From NCBI GenBank assembly GCA_021778785.1, contig JAJYBX010000122.1, forward strand, positions 1 to 6,422: 6,422 nt of DNA. The letters are read 5' to 3'. Positions 1 through 6,422 of this stretch are shown one piece after another (within the stretch, counting starts at the first letter, position 1; each line of letters starts with the position of its first letter). Under the pieces are notes generated by a model. That model made no database searches. It saw nothing but the letters and a program-made list of their open reading frames with translations, and was not told the origin of the DNA. A program made the translations under genes and the position numbers. This stretch comes from Acidobacteriota bacterium (lineage in GTDB: Bacteria > Acidobacteriota > Holophagae > Holophagales > Holophagaceae).

Positions 1-638
1 AGCGGGATCCGCAGGAGGCCCTGGCCCAGTTCGCCGACATCGAAGGGCTGGCGCGGCTGGACGAGGCCATCGCGGAGGGCCGGGGGGCCATCCTGCTCAC
101 GGCCCACGCGGGGAACTACGAGCTGGGCGGCCTGCTGCTGCGGGGCCGGGGCCTGCAGATCCACACCGTCTACAAGCCCGACCGCTTCGAGGCGGTGGAG
201 CGCCTGCGGGAGCGGCTGCGCACCCAGGGCGGCGTCGTCGGCCTGCCCGTGGATGGGGTGGGCTTCTCCACCCTGCCCCTGGTGAAGCTGCTCCGGGAGG
301 GGGAGCTGGTGGGCATGCAGGGCGATCGCGATTTCAGCCTGAACGGCGTGCCGGTGCCCTTCTTCGGCCGGGAGGTCCCCTTCCCCCGCGGCCCTTGGGA
401 GCTGGCGGCCATGACCGGCGCCCCCATCGTCACCAGCTTCTTCTACACCGACGAGGCCGGCCGCTTCCACGCCCGCTTCGGCGAACCCATCCGGCTCCGC
501 GGGGGCCGCGGCGAACGCATGGCCGAGATCGAGGCCGGCCTGCGGGCCTACGTGGCCGACCTGGAGGCCCTCATCCGGCGGCACCCCAGCCAGTGGTACT
601 GCTTCTACCCCTTCTGGGACGATCCCCTCAGAACGTGA
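1..638 (+). CDS. LpxL/HtrB-like lysophospholipid acyltransferase, C-terminal part (5' end cut by window)
   Basis: The first full codon is at position 3 and the TGA is at 636-638, leaving 211 visible residues; the start lies outside the window. Members of this family move an acyl chain from acyl-ACP to a lipid A precursor or related glycolipid at the inner membrane. The hallmark HX4E motif is visible as HAGNYE at visible residues 35-40 (His codon 105-107, Glu codon 120-122). Further family blocks follow: GDRD at about 107-110, and the GVPVPFFG stretch with FFG at 120-122, then FPRGPWELAAMTGAPIV. The tail WYCFYPFWDD is also typical. The N-terminal membrane anchor usual in LpxL/HtrB is not visible because of the cut. 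The same fold is used for other acyl acceptors, so the exact substrate cannot be fixed. The gene ends inside the 3' end of the convergent hydrolase gene, with an 11-bp overlap. Confidence 0.88.
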   Translation, partial: RDPQEALAQFADIEGLARLDEAIAEGRGAILLTAHAGNYELGGLLLRGRGLQIHTVYKPDRFEAVERLRERLRTQGGVVGLPVDGVGFSTLPLVKLLREGELVGMQGDRDFSLNGVPVPFFGREVPFPRGPWELAAMTGAPIVTSFFYTDEAGRFHARFGEPIRLRGGRGERMAEIEAGLRAYVADLEALIRRHPSQWYCFYPFWDDPLRT

Positions 639-1665
639 CCTTCTCCTTGCCCCGGTCCACGGCCTCCAGGAACTTGATGAGGCCCTGGGCGTAGGTGGCC
701 TGGTCGTCCCACATGGCCATGTGGCTGCCCTTCGGGCAGAGGAGGAAGCTGCCGTGCGGCACCTGGCCGGCCATCCACTTCATGTGGGCGGGATCCATGG
801 TGTCGTGGGCGGCGCCGATGACGAGGGTGGGCATGGTCAGCTTCGGCAGGTCGGCCTTCCGGTCCCATTCCGCCAGGCGGCCGGAGGCGCCGAATTCGCT
901 GGGTCCCTGCATCAGGACGTAGATCTGGCGGTTGATGCGCCCGAAGCCCCGGTTCACCGCATCGGGCCACTCCGCCAGACGGCAGACGTGCTCGTGGTAG
1001 AAGGCGGCGGTGAGCAGCTCCATGTAGCGGGGGCTCTCGTACTGGCCCTTCGCCTCCAGGGCCTTGATCTCCTTCAGCACCGCCGGATCCATCTGGGGCC
1101 CCAGCACCGTCTCCGCGTAGCGGTTGTAGTCGGGGATGCTGGCCATCATGTTCGAGATGATCAGCCCCTTGAGGTGCTGCGGGTATTTCAGCGCGTACTC
1201 CATGGCCAGCACGCCGCCCCAGGAGTGGCCCAGCAGGTAGAAGTCGTCCTTGGTGAGGCCCAGAGCCTGCCGCACCTGCTCCACTTCGTCCACGAAGCGG
1301 TCGATGGTCCACAGGGACGTGTCCGTGGGCTGGTCCGAGTAGGCCGAGCCCAGCTGGTCGTAGTAGATGAACTCGATGCCCTCGGCCCCCAGCCAGGTCT
1401 CCAGGGCCTCGAAGTACTCGTGGGTGGCGCCGGGGCCGCCGTGGAGCAGGAGGAGCTTGATGCGCGGGTTGTGGCCGAAGCGCTTGGTCCACACCTTGAA
1501 CGTGCCCTTGGGGGTGTGGATGGGGATGAGCCTGACCCCACCCTCCTGGAGTTCCGAGGCCTTCGGGGCGAAGTAGGCGCGGAGGGCCGGGGCCTTCGTC
1601 GGCGGGGCGGCCGGAAGCCAGGCGGCCAGGAGGGCCAGGGACAGGAAGCGGAGGGACCGGAGCAT
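628..1665 (-). CDS. secreted alpha/beta hydrolase, proline iminopeptidase-like (peptidase family S33)
   Basis: 345 residues from the ATG at 1665. Family members release N-terminal proline from peptides, or act on related amides and esters. All catalytic signatures are present: the oxyanion loop HGGPG at residues 75-79, the DQLGSAYSDQP block at 103-113, the nucleophile elbow GHSWGG with Ser148 at 146-151, the acid Asp288 in GAAHDTMDP, and His315 in KGSHMAMW. A helical cap region lies at about 175-265. The first 22 residues (MLRSLRFLSLALLAAWLPAA...) look like a Sec signal peptide with cleavage near Ala19/Ala20, so the enzyme is probably exported. An in-frame ATG 17 codons upstream (1716) was rejected: the 1665 ATG has an AGGAG five bases upstream and puts the signal peptide at the N-terminus. 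The gene is last in the minus-strand cluster, 66 bp after the YiiX-like gene. The true substrate is not shown by the sequence. Confidence 0.9.
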   Translation of the reverse strand: MLRSLRFLSLALLAAWLPAAPPTKAPALRAYFAPKASELQEGGVRLIPIHTPKGTFKVWTKRFGHNPRIKLLLLHGGPGATHEYFEALETWLGAEGIEFIYYDQLGSAYSDQPTDTSLWTIDRFVDEVEQVRQALGLTKDDFYLLGHSWGGVLAMEYALKYPQHLKGLIISNMMASIPDYNRYAETVLGPQMDPAVLKEIKALEAKGQYESPRYMELLTAAFYHEHVCRLAEWPDAVNRGFGRINRQIYVLMQGPSEFGASGRLAEWDRKADLPKLTMPTLVIGAAHDTMDPAHMKWMAGQVPHGSFLLCPKGSHMAMWDDQATYAQGLIKFLEAVDRGKEKVTF

Positions 1666-1670
1666 GGGGT

Positions 1671-1675
1671 CTCCT
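1671..1675 (-). promoter_or_regulatory. ribosome binding site of the secreted hydrolase
   Basis: AGGAG on the minus strand, five bases before the ATG at 1665. It decides between this start and the in-frame ATG at 1716, which has no comparable site. Confidence 0.7.
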
Positions 1676-1731
1676 GGGACGGAAGGTCGGGGTGGATGCG
1701 GGGGGAAAGGATACACCCCGGGGGGCCCGCC

Positions 1732-2487
1732 TCAGGGCGTCTCCGGCAGGGCCAGACGCTGGGCCGCCTGGTGGAACTTCAGCACCTGGAAGTTGGGGCT
1801 CAGGTCGAAGTCGCGGGGCATGATGTAGCTGGGATGCCGGGCCAGCAGACCCTGGCCGGGACCGGCGCCGCGGACCTCGGGCTGCACGGGGTAGTCCACT
1901 TTGTAGAAGGCCTTGGCGATGAGGGCCGAGCAGATGATCTCCCGGCTGGAGGAGCTGCCCAGGTACAGGGGGCGCCGGCGGATGCGGGCCGGCAGCAGGT
2001 GGAAGGGCGTGAGGTAGCGGCCCAGGTCGAAGATGTTCTGTCGGTCGTAGCGGTAGCCCAGGTGGCGGAACATCTCCTCCAGCACCCGGTCCAGCTCCGG
2101 CCGCGAGAGACCCTGGGGGCGGCAGACGCGGAGGTTGTAGGACAGGTAGGCCGCGAGGGGGACGACCCGCACCCCCTCCCGCATGTCGCTCTCGATGAGC
2201 AGGCGGCCGGCCTCGGACCCGAACCGTTCCACCGCCGCGTCCGCGTGGGGGCCGCCCCAGCGCAGCAGGGTGTCGCCGAGGTACATGCCCGCGTGGCTCC
2301 AGGAACTCTGGGTGAGCACCTGGATCACCCGGCTGATGCGGGTGCGGCCCTCCACCAGCAGCACGTCCCCCGGGCGGATCTCGGCCTGCAGGCGCTCACC
2401 ATCGTTCGGCACGCGCCGCTGGGTGGCGGGCACCTCGGAGGTGAGGTAGCGGACCAGGCCGCGGGCGAGGGCGTCATGCAGGAACAC
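1732..2487 (-). CDS. YiiX/YebB-like permuted NlpC/P60 (papain-fold) cysteine hydrolase
   Basis: 251 residues with a GTG start at 2487 and TGA at 1732-1734. The layout matches the circularly permuted NlpC/P60 group (YiiX/YaeF type), in which the catalytic His precedes the Cys. IRPGDVLLVEG (37-47) forms the opening strand. The likely catalytic His65 lies in SSWSHAGMYLGD, followed by Glu99 in LLIESD and the nucleophile Cys186 in REIICSALIAKAF. GYRYDRQNIFDLGRY (144-158) and a PRDFDLSPNF tail (224-233) also fit the family. Relatives act on amide or thioester bonds in peptides or lipids; the substrate here is unknown. No signal peptide or membrane segment is visible, so a cytoplasmic location is inferred. 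The start is 19 bp after the nuoG stop with only a weak site (GGGGA four bases away, or GAAGG twelve), so expression may depend on translation of nuoG. A later start before residue 36 is possible. Confidence 0.85.
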   Translation of the reverse strand: MFLHDALARGLVRYLTSEVPATQRRVPNDGERLQAEIRPGDVLLVEGRTRISRVIQVLTQSSWSHAGMYLGDTLLRWGGPHADAAVERFGSEAGRLLIESDMREGVRVVPLAAYLSYNLRVCRPQGLSRPELDRVLEEMFRHLGYRYDRQNIFDLGRYLTPFHLLPARIRRRPLYLGSSSSREIICSALIAKAFYKVDYPVQPEVRGAGPGQGLLARHPSYIMPRDFDLSPNFQVLKFHQAAQRLALPETP

Positions 2488-2506
2488 GGGGTCCCCGCGC
2501 CTTCGC

Positions 2507-3955
2507 CTAGACCGCGGCGGGAACGGCCGCCAGCTCCTTCACCCAGGCGGGGACGGTGCGGGCGCCCTTGGGCGGTTGCAGGGCCTTCTGGTAGCGCCGC
2601 AGCTCGCCGTCGTGGTTGACGATGAAGTCGCTCTCCTCCACGTAGCTCGTGATGGGCAGCCAGGCCGTGGCGGCGCGGCCCAGGTCGGAGGCCGCCACCT
2701 CCAGGACCAGGCTGAAGGCCGCGGCCTTGAGGATGCGGCCCAGCAGGTCGGTTTCCTTCGCGCTGGTGAACGCCGCGTCGTGCAGCAGGACCACGGCCTT
2801 CACCTCGCCCCGCTCGACCTTGGCGAGCAGTTCCTCCAGGGCCCCGAAGCGGAAGCCGCGCTCGGAGAAGCCCCGCCGATTGAGGATGCCATCGGCGCTC
2901 TTCTGGAGCTGGGGCAGCACCACGGGGATCACCTTGTCGCCGCTGCCGTAGCGCAGGTCGGCGGAGGCGGCCAGCTCGCCCAGGCGCTGGGCGGCGTCGC
3001 AGCCGAAGGTGCCCTGGCCGATGACGGCCGCGGGACCCGCGACCTGCAGGGCCTCCCGCACGGCATCCAGGGTGGCCGCGGCGCCCCGGAGGAGGGGTTG
3101 GGCCGGACGGTCCGGGCGGTTGTAGTGCGCGTAGGCGTAGCGCTCCTCATCGCTGATGAAGTGCGTGTCGTTCCGGTCCTCCAGGGGCCGGGGACGGAAC
3201 CGGTAGGCGGTGTTGCCTTCGTGGTCGATCCAGATGGGGCTGCCCAGGGCCGAATGGCGGCTGATGGAGGGCGTGCTCTTGAGGAACCACACCCGCTTGC
3301 GGAAGCGGAAGTCGCGGCTGGTGAGGGCGCCCACGGGGCAGAGGTCCACCACGTTCCCCGCGAAGGGGTTCTGGTCCATGCTCTTGCCCGTGAAGGTGGT
3401 GACTTCCAGGTGCGAGCCGCGCTGGGCCACGGTGAGCTCGCCGCCGCCGCTGATCTCGCGAGTGAAGCGCACGCAGCGGGTGCAGTGGATGCAGCGGTTC
3501 TTGTCGATGACGATCTTGGCGCCCAGATCCTCGTAGCGGTACCGGCGCTTCACCTCGGCCATGCGGGAGTCGCCGCTGCCGTAGCTGTAGGAGTAGTCCT
3601 GCAGCTTGCACTCGCCCGCCTGGTCGCAGATGGGGCAGTCCAGGGGGTGGTTCATGAGGAGGAACTCCATCACTCCGGCCCGGGCGTCGGCCACGGCGGG
3701 GGTGTTGGTGAAGACCTCCATCACCACGGCCTCGGGGTTGTCCTTGGGCGCAGGGGGCACCGTGGTGGTGCAGCTCGTGGCGAGCTTGGGCTGGCCCTTG
3801 ATCTCCACCAGGCACATGCGGCAGGTGGCCACGGGCGTCAGGGCCGGGTGGTAGCAGTAGTGCGGGATGTCGATGCCGGCCTTCCGGCAGACATCCAGCA
3901 CCAAGGCGCCGGGGTTCACGCTCATCTCAACGTCGTTGATCTTGATCGTCGGCAT
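2507..3955 (-). CDS. nuoG: NADH-quinone oxidoreductase (complex I) subunit G, short form
   Basis: 482 residues, ATG at 3955 with GGAG seven bases upstream, TAG at 2507-2509. In complex I this subunit carries Fe-S clusters that pass electrons from the NADH site towards quinone. Clusters visible in order: a 2Fe-2S site (N1b) at Cys34, Cys45, Cys48, Cys62; the N3-type His103-Cys107-Cys110-Cys116; and the N4 ligands Cys155, Cys158, Cys161 with Cys206 in LCPVGAL. In the next domain the N7 (N1c) cysteines found in E. coli and Thermus NuoG are all serine: Ser232, Ser235, Ser239 and Ser268. The molybdopterin-type domain is condensed to about 200 residues, against 450 or more in classical NuoG, but it keeps a recognisable end (ATAWLPITSYVEESDFIVN...). 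The reading frame stays open far upstream of this ATG through DNA antisense to purH; that extension is not coding. No other nuo gene flanks it. Confidence 0.93.
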   Translation of the reverse strand: MPTIKINDVEMSVNPGALVLDVCRKAGIDIPHYCYHPALTPVATCRMCLVEIKGQPKLATSCTTTVPPAPKDNPEAVVMEVFTNTPAVADARAGVMEFLLMNHPLDCPICDQAGECKLQDYSYSYGSGDSRMAEVKRRYRYEDLGAKIVIDKNRCIHCTRCVRFTREISGGGELTVAQRGSHLEVTTFTGKSMDQNPFAGNVVDLCPVGALTSRDFRFRKRVWFLKSTPSISRHSALGSPIWIDHEGNTAYRFRPRPLEDRNDTHFISDEERYAYAHYNRPDRPAQPLLRGAAATLDAVREALQVAGPAAVIGQGTFGCDAAQRLGELAASADLRYGSGDKVIPVVLPQLQKSADGILNRRGFSERGFRFGALEELLAKVERGEVKAVVLLHDAAFTSAKETDLLGRILKAAAFSLVLEVAASDLGRAATAWLPITSYVEESDFIVNHDGELRRYQKALQPPKGARTVPAWVKELAAVPAAV

Positions 3956-3962
3956 ACACCCG

Positions 3963-3966
3963 CTCC
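3963..3966 (-). promoter_or_regulatory. ribosome binding site of nuoG
   Basis: GGAG on the minus strand, seven bases before the ATG at 3955. It fixes the nuoG start in a frame that stays open for another 690 codons upstream. The protein from this ATG begins exactly where the 2Fe-2S domain should (MPTIKINDVEM). Confidence 0.65.
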
Positions 3967-3980
3967 AGGCCTTCCAGGAT

Positions 3981-3993
3981 GGGGCTTCGCCCC
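3981..3993 (-). other. small GC hairpin between the 112-residue gene and nuoG
   Basis: GGGGC, a three-base loop, then GCCCC: a perfect 5-bp stem inside the 59-bp gap between the stop of the 112-residue gene and the nuoG start. There is no T run after it on either strand, so it is not a convincing terminator. It could slow read-through or protect the nuoG leader, or mean nothing in such GC-rich DNA. Confidence 0.3.
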
Positions 3994-4014
3994 CGGCAGG
4001 TAAAGTGGGGCGAC

Positions 4015-4353
4015 TCAGGGCCTTCCGACGGCCCCGACCATGCACCGGCGGCAGAAGTCCAGGAAGTCCTCCAGATCCGGGATATCCAGCTCCACTGTGG
4101 CGGGAATCACATTCGGGATCACCACCCGCCTGCGGAGTTCCCCCACCGCCTCCAGGGAGAAGACGAACCAGGCCAGGCGGTCCTTCTCCGAGGAGAGGGA
4201 CACGCTCACGGTCTTGGTCTCGAAGAACAGATCCGGGGCGCTGCCGCCCTCCGGGGTCCGCCAGTCGGGGATGTGCCCCCGCTTCACGAATTCCTCCCGG
4301 AGCTGGGCCAGGGTGTGCTGGACCGTGAACTGGACTTCGACCTGGACATCCAT
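4015..4353 (-). CDS. conserved-looking small protein of unknown function (112 aa)
   Basis: ATG at 4353, TGA at 4015-4017. I do not recognise the family. The case for a real gene is an excellent AGGAGGG site four bases before the ATG, a plausible promoter just upstream, a balanced protein composition, and a location that no other gene claims. The predicted pattern is mixed alpha/beta: an N-terminal strand (VQVEVQFTV, 3-11), a helix (TLAQLREEFVKRG, 14-26), a loop with IPDWRTPEGG, two strands (TVSVSLS at 48-54 and AWFVFSL at 61-67), a strand (RVVIPNVIPATVEL, 76-89), and a C-terminal helix (DLEDFLDFCRRC) ending in a CxxC pair at Cys101 and Cys104. There is no signal peptide or membrane segment, so it is probably cytoplasmic. 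It is the first gene of the minus-strand cluster, 59 bp before nuoG, and is divergent from purH. Confidence 0.72.
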   Translation of the reverse strand: MDVQVEVQFTVQHTLAQLREEFVKRGHIPDWRTPEGGSAPDLFFETKTVSVSLSSEKDRLAWFVFSLEAVGELRRRVVIPNVIPATVELDIPDLEDFLDFCRRCMVGAVGRP

Positions 4354-4357
4354 GTCG

Positions 4358-4364
4358 CCCTCCT
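4358..4364 (-). promoter_or_regulatory. strong ribosome binding site of the 112-residue gene
   Basis: AGGAGGG on the minus strand, four bases before the ATG at 4353. It is the best Shine-Dalgarno match in the window and the main support for this otherwise unrecognised gene. Confidence 0.72.
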
Positions 4365-4370
4365 GGAGCC

Positions 4371-4399
4371 TTTATCGGACCACCGGCGCAGAAACCCAA
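4371..4399 (-). promoter_or_regulatory. candidate sigma-70-type promoter for the minus-strand cluster
   Basis: Minus strand: TTGGGT (4399-4394), a 17-base spacer, then GATAAA (4376-4371). The -10 matches the consensus at four of six positions and the -35 at its first three bases. The start of transcription would fall near 4365, giving a short leader that still holds the AGGAGGG site. It sits in the divergent gap (4354-4456) shared with purH, in a locally less GC-rich patch. I could not find an equally good plus-strand promoter for purH in the same gap. Confidence 0.35.
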
Positions 4400-4456
4400 A
4401 CCTGGTGTTCCCCGGGCGGGATCGCCATGGAAAAATCGAGGATTCGGGGGAATGGC

Positions 4457-6422
<1,966 letters not shown>

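Noticed and set aside
1666..1731. G/C runs such as CCCCGGGG and GGGCCC in the gap between the YiiX-like gene and the hydrolase, as a possible terminator.
   Set aside because: The palindromes are too short and overlapping to give one clear stem, and no T run follows on the minus strand. In DNA this GC-rich they are expected by chance.
721..2619. A 632-codon plus-strand open frame over the hydrolase and YiiX-like genes.
   Set aside because: Antisense shadow: the minus strand shows complete catalytic motifs of two known families, while this frame is low-complexity with no recognisable domain.
2576..4003. A 475-codon plus-strand open frame opposite nuoG.
   Set aside because: Antisense shadow of nuoG, rich in Gly, Ala, Val and His, with no motif.
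4040..4456. An N-terminal extension of purH of up to 139 residues in the open frame upstream of 4457.
   Set aside because: PurH family proteins begin a few residues before ALISV. The extension is Ser/Arg-rich antisense of the 112-residue gene. Only the ATG at 4427 is a realistic alternative.

Overview
The window is very GC-rich (strong G/C preference at third codon positions) with tightly packed genes. The protein flavour suggests a soil or sediment acidobacterium of the Holophagae type (Geothrix, Holophaga or Mesoterricola relatives). This placement is an inference from composition and the style of the proteins, not from a marker gene.

Layout. At the left edge is the C-terminal 211 residues of a lipid A acyltransferase-type (LpxL/HtrB-like) protein on the plus strand. 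It runs tail to tail, with an 11-bp overlap, into a minus-strand cluster that is transcribed right to left. In transcription order the cluster is a 112-residue protein of unknown function (4353 to 4015), a shortened complex I subunit G (nuoG, 3955 to 2507), a permuted papain-fold YiiX-like cysteine hydrolase (2487 to 1732), and a secreted proline-iminopeptidase-like alpha/beta hydrolase (1665 to 628). Divergent from this cluster, across a gap of about 100 bp, is purH (4457 to 6004), the bifunctional enzyme for the last two steps of IMP synthesis. A 95-bp spacer after purH is mostly filled by a long hairpin built from 8-bp units. The 5' end of alaS (alanyl-tRNA synthetase) follows and runs off the right edge.

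How the genes relate. purH and alaS are housekeeping genes read in the same direction. The minus-strand genes have short gaps (59, 19 and 66 bp) and could be one transcript, although they share no obvious pathway: one electron-transport subunit, two hydrolases and one unknown. No other nuo gene flanks nuoG here.

I see no phage, transposase, CRISPR array, tRNA, rRNA or defence system, and nothing that amounts to a clearly new system. The points most worth a second look are: NuoG with serine at all four expected N7-cluster cysteine positions and a condensed molybdopterin-type domain, located away from other nuo genes; the 8-bp-unit hairpin repeat before alaS; and the unrecognised 112-residue gene.
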